From contig JAVBVS010000004.1 of the NCBI GenBank assembly GCA_036677805.1, positions 62,001 to 126,000 of the forward strand: 64,000 bases of DNA. Reading direction: 5' to 3'. This document shows, piece by piece, positions 1 through 9,655 of this stretch. Every line of letters starts with the position of its first letter. Position 1 is the first letter of the stretch. Both the position numbers and the translations under genes were made by a program. The stretch comes from SIG78 sp036677805. Its GTDB lineage: Bacteria; Verrucomicrobiota; Lentisphaeria; Victivallales; Victivallaceae. Below the pieces are notes generated by a model that saw nothing but the letters and a program-made list of their open reading frames with translations, made no database searches and had not been told where the DNA came from.

Positions 1-1
1 C

Positions 2-2260
2 GGGCTGGGACAGGAGGTGATCGGGCATTATTTCCCGGGCACCGCGAGCCGGGTCGGCGGCGCGACGCTCGACGATCTCGCGGCCGAATGCGCCGCGCGC
101 CATCGGCAGGCCCGGCTGGCGAAGTTCTCCAATCTTTTGGCCGCGGGCGGCCAATACCGCTTCCGGCGCGACACCGAGGCGCATCTGTGGTCGCCGGAAA
201 GCCTGACCGCATTCCGGCTGGCGGTGCGCGAAAACAATCCGGGCAGATACCGCGAATACGCCGACATGATCAATCGTCAGGAGCGGCATCTGAATACCCT
301 GCGCGGACTGTTCGAGTTTGTCGAAACCGCGCCGGTGCCGCTGGAAGAGGTGGAAAGCGCCGAGTTGATTATCCGCCGCTTCGTATCGGGCGCGATGTCG
401 CTCGGCTCGCTGAGTCCCGAAGCGCACGAAACCATCGCCATCGCGATGAACCGGCTCGGCGCGATGAGCAACTCCGGCGAAGGCGGCGAAGACCCCGACC
501 GGGCCGTCCCCAACGCCCGGGGCGAAGCGCGCGCCTCGGCCATCCGGCAGGTGGCGTCGGGCCGCTTCGGCGTGACCATCGATTATCTGCGCGGCGCGAA
601 GGAGCTTCAGATCAAGATGGCGCAGGGCGCGAAGCCCGGCGAAGGCGGCCAGCTGCCCGGCTACAAGGTCGACGATTTCGTCGCGCGCATCCGGCACAGC
701 ATTCCGCATGTGACGCTGATCTCGCCGCCGCCGCATCATGACATCTATTCGATTGAGGATCTGGCGCAGCTGATCTACGATCTGCGCTGCGCCAATCCCG
801 AAGCGCGGGTTTCGGTCAAGCTGGTCAGCGAGATCGGCGTCGGAACCATCGCCGCGGGCGTGGTCAAGGCGCATGCCGACATGGTGCTGATTTCAGGCCA
901 TGACGGCGGCACCGGGGCGTCGCCCCTGACCAGCATCAAGCATGCGGGATTGCCATGGGAGCTGGGGCTGGCCGAGGCGCAGCAGACCTTGTGCGCCAAC
1001 CATCTGCGTTCGCATGTGCGGCTTCAGGTCGACGGCCAGCTCAAGACCGGGCGCGACGTGATCATCGGCGCATTGCTCGGCGCCGAAGAGTTCGGGTTCG
1101 CCACCACGATTCTGGTCTGCCTGGGCTGCGTGATGATGCGCAAGTGCCACGACAACAGCTGTCCCGCCGGGGTGGCCACCCAGGATCCGGCGTTGCGCAA
1201 GAAATTCGACGGCAAGCCCGAATACATCGAAAACTTTCTGCGTTTCGTGGCCGAGGAGGTGCGCGGCTATCTCGCGCAGCTCGGACTGCGCTCGCTTGAC
1301 GAAGCGGTCGGCCGGACCGATCTGCTGCGGACCAATCGCGCGATCGATTTCTTCAAGGCGCGGCATCTCGATTTCAGCCGGATTCTGGCCGGGGCGGGCG
1401 ACGGCGTCCAGCGCTTCGATTCCGCGGCCGGTCCGCTCGGCAGTTCGGAAAATTATGACGAACAGCAACTGCTTCCGGCGCTGGCCGGCGCATTGGAAAA
1501 GGGCAAGGCGGTTCAACTCAGCCGCCGGATCGCCAACTCCGACCGCGCGGTCGGAACCCGGCTTGCGGGCGAGATTGCCCGGCGCTATGGTGCGGCGGGA
1601 TTGCCCGAGGGTACGATCCGGGTCGATTTCACCGGGTGCGCGGGCCAGAGCTTCGGCGCTTTTCTCGCTCCGGGCGTGACCTTCACCCTCGAAGGCGAAG
1701 CCAACGATTTCGTCGGCAAGGGCCTTTCGGGCGGCACCATCGTCATCCGGGTGCCGCGCACTGCCGGCTACTCTGCGGCGGGCAATGTGATCGCGGGCAA
1801 CGTGATCGGTTACGGCGCGACTGCGGGCGCGATTTTCCTGAACGGCCAGGCCGGGGAACGCTTCGCGGTGCGCAATTCCGGCGCGACGCTGGTGGTCGAG
1901 GGCGTGGGCGACCACGGTTGCGAATACATGACCGGCGGGCGCGTGGTGGTGCTGGGCCGGGCCGGGATCAACTTCGCCGCCGGGATGACCGGCGGGCTGG
2001 CTTATGTGCTCGACGAGGCGGGTGATTTCGACCTTTATTGCAATCCCGACAGCGTCGACCTCGAACCGGTGGTGCGCGGCTCCGCCGACGAATGCGAACT
2101 GCTCGGCCTGCTGGAACGCCATCGGGCGTTGACCGGCAGCGTCCGGGCCGAAGCGGTGCTGGCCGACTGGGAAAATGTGCGCGGCAAATTCGTGAAGGTG
2201 TTTCCGGTCGAATACCGCCATGCGCTGGCGGTCGCCGCCGAACGCGCCGCCGGGAAATAG
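2..2260 (+). CDS. gltB: Glutamate synthase large subunit, C-terminal part (5' end outside window)
   Basis: This is the second half of the large subunit of glutamate synthase, which makes two glutamates from glutamine and 2-oxoglutarate. The frame is open to the left edge, so the start lies outside the window; about 750 of the usual ~1500 residues are present. The FMN/2-oxoglutarate domain is recognised by SGAMSLGSLSPEAH and GEGGEDPDR. The 3Fe-4S cysteine cluster CLGCVMMRKCHDNSC lies near in-window residue 373. The C-terminal third is the GXGXG beta-helix (runs such as GKGLSGGTIVIR and GATAGAIFLNGQAGERF). gltD follows 93 bases downstream. The N-terminal glutaminase domain is not visible. Confidence 0.96.
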   Translation, partial: GLGQEVIGHYFPGTASRVGGATLDDLAAECAARHRQARLAKFSNLLAAGGQYRFRRDTEAHLWSPESLTAFRLAVRENNPGRYREYADMINRQERHLNTLRGLFEFVETAPVPLEEVESAELIIRRFVSGAMSLGSLSPEAHETIAIAMNRLGAMSNSGEGGEDPDRAVPNARGEARASAIRQVASGRFGVTIDYLRGAKELQIKMAQGAKPGEGGQLPGYKVDDFVARIRHSIPHVTLISPPPHHDIYSIEDLAQLIYDLRCANPEARVSVKLVSEIGVGTIAAGVVKAHADMVLISGHDGGTGASPLTSIKHAGLPWELGLAEAQQTLCANHLRSHVRLQVDGQLKTGRDVIIGALLGAEEFGFATTILVCLGCVMMRKCHDNSCPAGVATQDPALRKKFDGKPEYIENFLRFVAEEVRGYLAQLGLRSLDEAVGRTDLLRTNRAIDFFKARHLDFSRILAGAGDGVQRFDSAAGPLGSSENYDEQQLLPALAGALEKGKAVQLSRRIANSDRAVGTRLAGEIARRYGAAGLPEGTIRVDFTGCAGQSFGAFLAPGVTFTLEGEANDFVGKGLSGGTIVIRVPRTAGYSAAGNVIAGNVIGYGATAGAIFLNGQAGERFAVRNSGATLVVEGVGDHGCEYMTGGRVVVLGRAGINFAAGMTGGLAYVLDEAGDFDLYCNPDSVDLEPVVRGSADECELLGLLERHRALTGSVRAEAVLADWENVRGKFVKVFPVEYRHALAVAAERAAGK

Positions 2261-2353
2261 GGTTTGCCGGAGACTCTGCCGGAAAATCCGGGGGGTGTTT
2301 CCGGCGCAACCAACGGTTTTATCATCATGATGTTACGATAAGGAGAAATGAAA

Positions 2354-3739
2354 ATGGCGGAACGCATCCACGAGCTCTACCGCGCGACGGCGGAGCGGCT
2401 GTGCGACTTCAACGAAGTCGAACGGAGTCTGAGCGATGCCGAATTGCATGAACAGGCCGAGCGCTGCATGAACTGCGGCATTCCCTTTTGCCACGGTTCT
2501 GGCTGTCCGCTGGACAACCGCATTCCCGATATCAATTCCGCGGTCGCCCGCGGCGAATGGCGCGAAGCGTGGGATATCCTGAGTTCGACTTCGCCCTTTC
2601 CGGAATTCACGTCGCGGGTCTGTCCGGCGTTGTGCGAAGGTTCCTGCGTTCACGGACTCCATGAGGAGTCGGTGATGGTCCGGCAGCTGGAAAAGGCGGT
2701 GATCGAACATGCCTTCGCCCGCGACTGGGTGGTTGCGGCGCGGCCCGAGGCCACGGGCCGTTCGGTCGCGGTGGTCGGCGGCGGTCCGGCGGGGCTGGCG
2801 GCGGCCGACCGGCTCGCCCGTCGCGGTCACGCGGTCACGGTGTTTGAAGCGCATCATACGCCGGGCGGGCTGCTGCGCTACGGCATTCCGGATTTCAAAC
2901 TTGACAAGAGCGTGGTGGCGCGGCGCATTGCGCTGCTCGAAGCGCTGGGCGTCCGTTTCGAGTGCGATACCGAAATCGGGCGCGATCTTGCGCCGGAGTA
3001 CCTTCTGCGCCGCTTCGACGCCATGCTGATCGCCGTCGGCACGCCTGCCGCGCGCGATCTCAAACTCCCGGGCCGGGAGCTGGAGGGGGTTCATTTCGCG
3101 CTGGAATTCCTTCAGGGGCAGAACCGCGCCATCGCCGGCGAGCTGACCGCGCGGCCGATTTCCGCCGCCGGCAGAAACGTGCTCGTGATCGGCGGCGGCG
3201 ATACCGGCAGCGACTGTCTCGGCACCGCGTTGCGGCAGGGCGCCGCCAGCGTGACCCAGATCGAAATTCTGCCGCAGCCGCCCGAGGACCGTTCGTCCTC
3301 CACGCCGTGGCCGGCCTGGCCGTGGCTGCTGCGCACCTCCTCCAGCCACCGCGAGGGCGGCGTCCGGCTGTGGAACGTTCAGAGTTCCGGCTTCCGCGGC
3401 GAAGCCGGCCGGGTGACCGGCGTCGCGGTCAACGATGTGGAGTGGAGCTTCTCGCCCGACGGCCGTCCCCTTGAATTCAAGCCGGTCGCGGGCAGCGAAC
3501 GGGTGATCCCGGCCGACCTGGTGCTGCTGGCGATGGGCTTCACCGGCATTCCCGCCGGACACTGGAGCGCGAACCTCGGTTTGAATATTGATGCGCGCGG
3601 GCGTTTGCAAAATGATCCGAAGCGGGCTATATTGGTAGCCGGTGACGCCGCCAACGGCGCTTCGCTGGTGGTCCGGGCCATCGTCGACGGGATGCGTCAG
3701 GCGGAGGCCATCGACCGCTGCCTGAAGGAAAACAACTGA
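2354..3739 (+). CDS. gltD: Glutamate synthase small subunit (NAD(P)H, FAD, Fe-S)
   Basis: Small subunit of glutamate synthase; it takes electrons from NAD(P)H through FAD to the large subunit. Residues ~35-95 hold the cysteine-rich Fe-S region (CMNCGIPFCHGSGCP, then CPALCEGSCVHG). VVGGGPAGLAAADRLARRG near residue 140 is the FAD Rossmann motif, and VIGGGDTGSDCLG is the nucleotide motif of the second domain. An AAGGAG at 2340-2345 is 8 bases from ATG 2354 but only 2 bases from ATG 2348, so 2354 is preferred; 2348 would add two residues. It forms an operon with gltB, and dapF follows after 26 bases. Confidence 0.95.
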   Translation: MAERIHELYRATAERLCDFNEVERSLSDAELHEQAERCMNCGIPFCHGSGCPLDNRIPDINSAVARGEWREAWDILSSTSPFPEFTSRVCPALCEGSCVHGLHEESVMVRQLEKAVIEHAFARDWVVAARPEATGRSVAVVGGGPAGLAAADRLARRGHAVTVFEAHHTPGGLLRYGIPDFKLDKSVVARRIALLEALGVRFECDTEIGRDLAPEYLLRRFDAMLIAVGTPAARDLKLPGRELEGVHFALEFLQGQNRAIAGELTARPISAAGRNVLVIGGGDTGSDCLGTALRQGAASVTQIEILPQPPEDRSSSTPWPAWPWLLRTSSSHREGGVRLWNVQSSGFRGEAGRVTGVAVNDVEWSFSPDGRPLEFKPVAGSERVIPADLVLLAMGFTGIPAGHWSANLGLNIDARGRLQNDPKRAILVAGDAANGASLVVRAIVDGMRQAEAIDRCLKENN

Positions 3740-3765
3740 TTCCGGATGCAGGAGTCCGGAAGAAT

Positions 3766-4602
3766 ATGGGGATCGGACCGATGATTTTTTCGAAGTATCA
3801 CGGGCTGGGCAACGATTTTATTCTGGTGGAAACCCGGCTCAATCCCGGATGCGATTTCCGGGCACTGGCGGTGCCGCTCTGCGACCGCCGCCGCGGCATC
3901 GGCGCCGACGGACTGGTGACCATCGAGGCGCTCGGCGGCGCCGATTTCACGATGCACATCTACAATTCCGACGGCACCGAGGCCGAAATGTGCGGCAATG
4001 CCACCCGTTGCGTCGCGCAATACATCGACTGCCGCGGCCTTGCGCCGGGCCACCGCGAATTCGCGCTGCATACGCTGGCGGGCATCATCCGGCCGCGGCT
4101 GCTCGACGACGGGCTGGTCCGGGTCGACATGGGCGTGCCGCGCCTCACCCGCGCCGAGATTCCGGTGACCGGAAACGCTTCCGACACCGCGATTGAAATG
4201 ACGCTGGAAGCCGCCGGACGCGCCTTCACCGGCACGGCGGTTTCGATGGGCAATCCGCATTTCGTGATCTTTGTCGATGACATCAACGCCATCGAGCTTG
4301 AATCGTGGGGCGCGGCGCTGGAAATTCATCCGGCGTTTCCCCGCAAGTGCAACATCGAATTCTCGCAGCTGCTCGCTCCCGGCCGCATCCGGATGCGGGT
4401 CTGGGAACGCGGCTGCGGCGTGACCGCCGCCTGCGGCACCGGCAGCTGCGCCACCGCCGTGGCCGCGCATTTGACCGGCCGGGCGGAAGGGCCGCTGACC
4501 GTGACCCTCGACGGCGGCGACCTCCGCATCGAATATGCCGCCGACCGCCATGTGTACATGACCGGTCCGGCGGTCTGCGTCTTTCACGGCGAAACCGTGT
4601 AG
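3766..4602 (+). CDS. dapF: Diaminopimelate epimerase
   Basis: Converts LL- to meso-diaminopimelate for lysine and peptidoglycan synthesis. The family start is visible as FSKYHGLGNDF. The two catalytic cysteines are in MCGNATRCVAQ and in AACGTGSCATAV. Length (278 residues) is normal. ATG 3781 would give exactly the usual family N-terminus (MIFSKYHG) but has a poor ribosome site; ATG 3766 has AGGAG 11 bases upstream and is given here. It follows gltD closely and precedes dapL, so both DapF and the enzyme making its substrate are adjacent. Confidence 0.95.
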   Translation: MGIGPMIFSKYHGLGNDFILVETRLNPGCDFRALAVPLCDRRRGIGADGLVTIEALGGADFTMHIYNSDGTEAEMCGNATRCVAQYIDCRGLAPGHREFALHTLAGIIRPRLLDDGLVRVDMGVPRLTRAEIPVTGNASDTAIEMTLEAAGRAFTGTAVSMGNPHFVIFVDDINAIELESWGAALEIHPAFPRKCNIEFSQLLAPGRIRMRVWERGCGVTAACGTGSCATAVAAHLTGRAEGPLTVTLDGGDLRIEYAADRHVYMTGPAVCVFHGETV

Positions 4603-4624
4603 CGCGAAAACGGCCGACGGAGAA

Positions 4625-4669
4625 CCCCGCGGTCCGGGAGCGTATTCCGGCGCGGGATTCTTCATTTTT
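4625..4669 (+). terminator. Possible intrinsic terminator between dapF and dapL
   Basis: A two-step stem pairs CCCGCG (4626-4631) with CGCGGG (4651-4656), with an inner CCGG/CCGG pairing. It is followed by a T-rich but interrupted tail (TTCTTCATTTTT). The tail is imperfect, so this may be a weak terminator or processing site. Confidence 0.4.
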
Positions 4670-4691
4670 GCGGCCGGAACCATGAAGGAAT

Positions 4692-4707
4692 CTTGCAACG
4701 TTGTAAG
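4692..4707. promoter_or_regulatory. Inverted repeat upstream of dapL, possible operator
   Basis: CTTGCAACGTTGTAAG is a 16-base near-perfect palindrome with one mismatched pair, centred on ACGT about 50 bases upstream of dapL. A weak -35/-10 pair (TTGTAA 4701-4706, TAATAA 4723-4728, 16-base spacer) overlaps its right half. The arrangement is what a repressor site would look like, but no regulator can be named. Confidence 0.3.
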
Positions 4708-4749
4708 ATGGACCGATGATCGTAATAAAGCAGGAGTAAAACAGAAATC

Positions 4750-5952
4750 ATGGCCCGCATCAATTCAAACTATCTGGACGTTAACGAAAGTTATCTCTTT
4801 GCCTGGATCAAGCAGGAGATCGACGCTTACACCGCGAAGCATCCCGACGCCGACGTGATCCGGCTCGGCATCGGCGACGTGACTCAGCCCCTGACCGCCG
4901 AGGTCATCGGCGCCATGCACCGCGCGGTCGACGAAATGGCTTCCGCCGCCACCTTCCGCGGCTATGGCCCGGAGCAGGGCTACGGCTTTCTGCGCGAAGC
5001 GATCATCGAACACGAATACCGCGTTCGCGGCATCGACCACATCGCCGCCGATGAGATTTTCGTGAGCGACGGCTCCAAGTGCGATGTCGGCAACATCCAG
5101 GAGATTTTCGACGCCGACTGCTCGGTCGCGGTCACCGATCCGGTTTACCCGGTCTACCTCGACACCAACCTGATGGCCGGGCGCAAGCGCAACATCCGTT
5201 TCCTGCCGGCCACGCCCGAAAACGGCTTCCGGCCCGAACTGCCCGACGCTCCGGTCGATCTGATCTATCTGTGCAGTCCCAACAACCCCACCGGCACCGT
5301 GCTCGATCGAAGCGCGCTGGCCGCCTGGGTCGATTATGCCCACCGCAACGGCTCGGTCATTCTTTTCGACAGCGCCTACAGCGCCTACATCCGCGATCCG
5401 CAGCTGCCGGGTTCGATCTATGAAATTCCCGGCGCCGACGAGGTGGCGATCGAATTCAAGTCCTTTTCCAAGACCGCGGGCTTCACCGGCACGCGTTGCG
5501 CCTTCACGGTGGTGCCGAAGAAACTCCAGCGCGATGGCCGCGACGGCAAGGCGCATTCGCTGCACTGGATGTGGAACCGCCGCCAGTGCACCAAGTTCAA
5601 CGGCGTGAGCTACATCGTTCAGCGCGGCGCGGAGGCGGTTTACTCGCCCGCCGGTCGCCGGGAAACGGCCAAGTTGGTCGATTACTATATGGAAAATGCG
5701 CGGCTGATCCGCGAAGGATTGCAAAGTCTCGGCCACCGGGTCTACGGCGGCGAAAACGCGCCTTACATCTGGTGGATTCTGCCCGAAGGGGTCAAGTCCA
5801 AGGAATTTTTCGCGCAGCTGCTCGACCGCTGCCGGGTGGTCGGAACTCCCGGCGTCGGCTTCGGCGCGCACGGCGAAGGCGCCTTCCGGCTGACCGCGTT
5901 CGGCGACCGCGACCGCACCCGGGAAGCGGTCGAACGCATCCGTCAGCTCTAG
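4750..5952 (+). CDS. dapL: LL-diaminopimelate aminotransferase
   Basis: PLP enzyme that makes LL-diaminopimelate directly from tetrahydrodipicolinate using glutamate as amino donor, bypassing the acylated DapD/C/E intermediates. The 400-residue length and N-terminus (NSNYLDVNESYLFAWI) match the DapL family. SPNNPTGT and the PLP lysine K241 in SFSKTAGFTGTRC are class I aminotransferase landmarks. AGGAG lies 13 bases before the ATG. Following dapF, it completes a short lysine/murein precursor cluster, and gltBD just upstream supplies its co-substrate. The DapL route is known from plants, Chlamydiae, Lentisphaerae and some other bacteria. Confidence 0.95.
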   Translation: MARINSNYLDVNESYLFAWIKQEIDAYTAKHPDADVIRLGIGDVTQPLTAEVIGAMHRAVDEMASAATFRGYGPEQGYGFLREAIIEHEYRVRGIDHIAADEIFVSDGSKCDVGNIQEIFDADCSVAVTDPVYPVYLDTNLMAGRKRNIRFLPATPENGFRPELPDAPVDLIYLCSPNNPTGTVLDRSALAAWVDYAHRNGSVILFDSAYSAYIRDPQLPGSIYEIPGADEVAIEFKSFSKTAGFTGTRCAFTVVPKKLQRDGRDGKAHSLHWMWNRRQCTKFNGVSYIVQRGAEAVYSPAGRRETAKLVDYYMENARLIREGLQSLGHRVYGGENAPYIWWILPEGVKSKEFFAQLLDRCRVVGTPGVGFGAHGEGAFRLTAFGDRDRTREAVERIRQL

Positions 5953-6027
5953 GCTGACACGAGGTTGCCTGATCGGGAAACGGCGCTGTCGGGAACGGTT
6001 TTTTTATAAAAACCTCCGGTTTAAACT

Positions 6028-6056
6028 TTGAAAAATGGCGATTGCGGCGTTATAGT
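6028..6056 (+). promoter_or_regulatory. Promoter of gap
   Basis: TTGAAA (6028-6033) and TATAGT (6051-6056) are separated by exactly 17 bases; each hexamer matches the sigma-70 consensus at five of six positions. It lies 77 bases upstream of gap. An AT hairpin (GGTTTTT/AAAAACC, 5997-6014) lies just before it and may end dapL transcription. Confidence 0.7.
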
Positions 6057-6132
6057 ATAACCTCAATGATTTCCGTTTAATATTGAAAACCAACCCGATC
6101 AAGCAACTCTGACAACAGGAAAGAGGCACAAA

Positions 6133-7131
6133 ATGATTAAAGTCGGTATCAACGGTTTCGGGCGCATCGGCCGCATGGTGTTCCGCGCCGCGGTCGAAAA
6201 CTTCAGCAAGGACATCCAGATTGTCGGCATCAACGATTTGCTTGATCCCGATTACCTGGCCTACATGCTCAAGTACGACTCGGTTCACGGCATCTTCAAC
6301 GGCGACATCGCCATCGACGGCAATTTCCTGGTCGTCAACGGCAACCGCATCCGTCTGACCGCCGAAAAGGATCCGGCCAGTTTGAAGTGGAACGAAGTCG
6401 GCGCCGACGTCGTCGTCGAATCCACCGGCCTCTTCCTTGATCAGGAAACCGCCGCCGCCCATATCAAGGCCGGCGCCAAGAAGGTCATCATGTCCGCGCC
6501 GAGCAAGGATGCGACCCCGATGTTCGTCTACGGCGTCAACCACAAGAGCTATGCCGGACAGACCATCATCTCCAACGCCAGCTGCACCACCAACTGCCTG
6601 GCGCCGATCGCCAAGGTTCTGAATGACAAATTCGGCATCAAGCGCGGCCTGATGACCACCGTCCATGCCGCCACCGCGACCCAGAAGACCGTCGACGGCC
6701 CCTCCAAGAAGGACTGGCGCGGCGGCCGCGGCATTCTCGAAAACATCATCCCCTCCTCGACCGGCGCGGCCAAGGCCGTCGGCAAGGTGCTGCCCGCGTT
6801 GAACGGCAAGCTGACCGGAATGTCGATGCGCGTTCCGACCTCCGACGTGTCGGTGGTCGACCTCACCGTCGAACTTGAAAAGCCCGCCAGCTATGATGAA
6901 ATCTGCGCCGCGATGAAGGCCGCCAGCGAAGGCGAACTCAAGGGCGTGCTCGGCTACACCGAAGAAAAGGTTGTTTCGACCGACTTCCGCGGCGAATCCC
7001 GCACCTCCGTCTTCGACAAGGACGCCGGCATCCAGCTCGATCCGACCTTCGTCAAGGTCGTCAGCTGGTACGACAACGAATGGGGCTATTCCAACAAGGT
7101 GTTGGAAATGGTCCGCGTCATCGCCAAGTAA
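6133..7131 (+). CDS. gap: Glyceraldehyde-3-phosphate dehydrogenase
   Basis: Glycolytic/gluconeogenic enzyme that oxidises and phosphorylates glyceraldehyde 3-phosphate with NAD. Residues 1-15 (MIKVGINGFGRIGRM) are the nucleotide-binding start. The catalytic cysteine is C151 in SNASCTTNCLAP, and SWYDNEWGYSNKV near the end is typical. The 332-residue length is normal. AGGAAAGAGG precedes the ATG. It has its own strong promoter and is separated from pgk by a terminator, so it can be expressed above pgk. Confidence 0.97.
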   Translation: MIKVGINGFGRIGRMVFRAAVENFSKDIQIVGINDLLDPDYLAYMLKYDSVHGIFNGDIAIDGNFLVVNGNRIRLTAEKDPASLKWNEVGADVVVESTGLFLDQETAAAHIKAGAKKVIMSAPSKDATPMFVYGVNHKSYAGQTIISNASCTTNCLAPIAKVLNDKFGIKRGLMTTVHAATATQKTVDGPSKKDWRGGRGILENIIPSSTGAAKAVGKVLPALNGKLTGMSMRVPTSDVSVVDLTVELEKPASYDEICAAMKAASEGELKGVLGYTEEKVVSTDFRGESRTSVFDKDAGIQLDPTFVKVVSWYDNEWGYSNKVLEMVRVIAK

Positions 7132-7159
7132 TCAGCTGGCATTGACCGATGGTTCCCCA

Positions 7160-7204
7160 AGCGGGCGGGTGGAGTGAATCGCCCGTCCGCTTTTTTCTTC
7201 TTCA
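7160..7204 (+). terminator. Intrinsic terminator/attenuator between gap and pgk
   Basis: A 10-bp stem (AGCGGGCGGG 7160-7169 with CCCGTCCGCT 7182-7191, one G-U pair) is followed directly by TTTTTTCTTCTT. This is a textbook intrinsic terminator in the gap-pgk gap. No separate promoter is obvious before pgk, so partial read-through would set a gap:pgk ratio. Confidence 0.8.
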
Positions 7205-7222
7205 ATGGAAAGGTTCGATCAA

Positions 7223-8443
<1,221 letters not shown>

Positions 8444-8450
8444 CCGGCGT

Positions 8451-8480
8451 CATCCGGGCGGACTTGCGTTCGCCCGGATG
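8451..8480. repeat. Perfect hairpin after pgk
   Basis: CATCCGGGCG (8451-8460) and CGCCCGGATG (8471-8480) form a perfect 10-bp inverted repeat around a 10-base loop, starting 7 bases after the pgk stop codon. No T-tract follows. It may be a transcript-end stabiliser or a U-less terminator; a second, longer hairpin follows 16 bases later. Confidence 0.6.
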
Positions 8481-8496
8481 GGCTTGGTTGGCGGAT

Positions 8497-8548
8497 TCGG
8501 GGGAAGGCGGAAAACACTTTTAGGAAAGTGTTTTCCGCCTTCCCCCGA
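8497..8548. repeat. Very long perfect palindrome (24-bp stem, 4-base loop)
   Basis: Bases 8497-8520 pair without a mismatch with 8525-8548 around the loop TAGG (8521-8524). The stem includes GGGGGAAGGCGGAAAACAC. There is no T-tract on either side. It lies between pgk and the ABC ATPase. A stem this long is unusual for a simple terminator; it could be a terminator pair, a REP-like or MITE-derived element, or a protein-bound palindrome. Confidence 0.75.
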
Positions 8549-8662
8549 GCCCCTTTCCTGTCTTGCCATCCGGAATCGGCGGCGAGGAAGGGACGCGCTT
8601 TGCAACCCGACGGCGATGGTCAACGGCGCCGGACGCGTGGGAAAACATAAGGAATCGGAACA

Positions 8663-9454
8663 TTGAATGCGATTACGATCAAAGGCGCTTCGGTTTATCT
8701 GGAAGACAACCTGGTGCTCAAGGAAATCAACTGGGAACTGAAGCGCGGCGCGCGCTGTTTCATCATGGGCGCCAACGGCGCGGGCAAGACGACGCTGGTG
8801 AAGCTGCTGATGGGCTACGTCTGGCCGCTCTACGGAGCGGAGGTCGATATTCTCGGCTACCGTTACGGCGAAAGCAATCTTTCCGAAGTACGAAAGAAAA
8901 TCGGCTGGGTGAGCCCCTTCATGCAACACTGGACCAGCCCGGAATCGCGGGCGCTGAATGTGGTGATCTCGGGCCTCGACGGTTCGCTGGGATTGTTTCG
9001 CAAGCCGCAGCCTGAAGAGGTCGAACATGCGCTGGCGATTCTCGAACAGCTCAATGCGGCGCATCTGGCGGAGCGGCACTGGTATGCGCTGAGCTCGGGC
9101 GAGCAGGTCAAATTTCTGATTGCGCGCGCCTTGATCACCAGTCCCGAACTGCTGATCCTCGACGAACCGAGCGTCTATATGGATCTGGCGGGCCGGGAGT
9201 ATCTGCTCGGCGAAATCGAGCGCTTTGCCCACAGCCGCTCCGACCTGACGCTGATTTTCATCACTCAGCGCATCGAGGAGATCATGCCGGTATTCCGGGA
9301 TGGGATGGCGTTGAAGGCGGGCCGGATTTACTGTGCGGGCACGACCGAAGCGGTGCTGACGGAGGCCAATCTGGAAGCGGTTTTCGACATTCCGGTGCGG
9401 TTGCTGCGCACCGACGACGGCCGATTCTGGCCGGTGGTCGGACGGCGGCCGTAA
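8663..9454 (+). CDS. ABC transporter ATP-binding protein (lone)
   Basis: Cytoplasmic ATPase subunit of an ABC system. Visible motifs: Walker A GANGAGKTTL (about residue 36), the signature LSSGEQ and Walker B LLILDEPS with a following D-loop. It resembles the YlmA/ModF-like group, but the substrate cannot be told. The start is TTG 8663, with AAGGA 7 bases upstream; no in-frame ATG lies nearby. No permease or binding protein is adjacent: the next gene is gyrB, and the previous one is pgk beyond two hairpins. It may partner with a permease elsewhere or act without one. Confidence 0.85.
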   Translation: MNAITIKGASVYLEDNLVLKEINWELKRGARCFIMGANGAGKTTLVKLLMGYVWPLYGAEVDILGYRYGESNLSEVRKKIGWVSPFMQHWTSPESRALNVVISGLDGSLGLFRKPQPEEVEHALAILEQLNAAHLAERHWYALSSGEQVKFLIARALITSPELLILDEPSVYMDLAGREYLLGEIERFAHSRSDLTLIFITQRIEEIMPVFRDGMALKAGRIYCAGTTEAVLTEANLEAVFDIPVRLLRTDDGRFWPVVGRRP

Positions 9455-9573
9455 CGGCGTCCCGGCGGCCGGATTTTTCCGGTTCCGGGCGGCGGTGCGA
9501 AGCTCATTGCCGCCATGCGGATGCACATTGCGGCAACCCCTTATTTCCGAGCGAAAAAGGGGCGGTTTTTTGC

Positions 9574-9592
9574 GCTTTTACCTTGTAAAAGC
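9574..9592. promoter_or_regulatory. Inverted repeat overlapping the gyrB -35 box
   Basis: GCTTTTAC (9574-9581) and GTAAAAGC (9585-9592) form a perfect 8-bp inverted repeat around CTT. The right arm contains most of the gyrB -35 hexamer. It could be an operator, or a torsion-sensitive element as gyrase genes are often supercoiling-controlled; this is inference. Confidence 0.35.
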
Positions 9593-9611
9593 CCAGCGGA
9601 AGGTGTATTGT
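9583..9611 (+). promoter_or_regulatory. Probable promoter of gyrB
   Basis: TTGTAA (9583-9588) and TATTGT (9606-9611) with a 17-base spacer, about 45 bases upstream of the gyrB start codon. Each hexamer matches four of six consensus bases. Confidence 0.5.
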
Positions 9612-9655
9612 ATCTTCAAGATCGAAAACACTCAACCGGGAGAGCAATTTCATTC

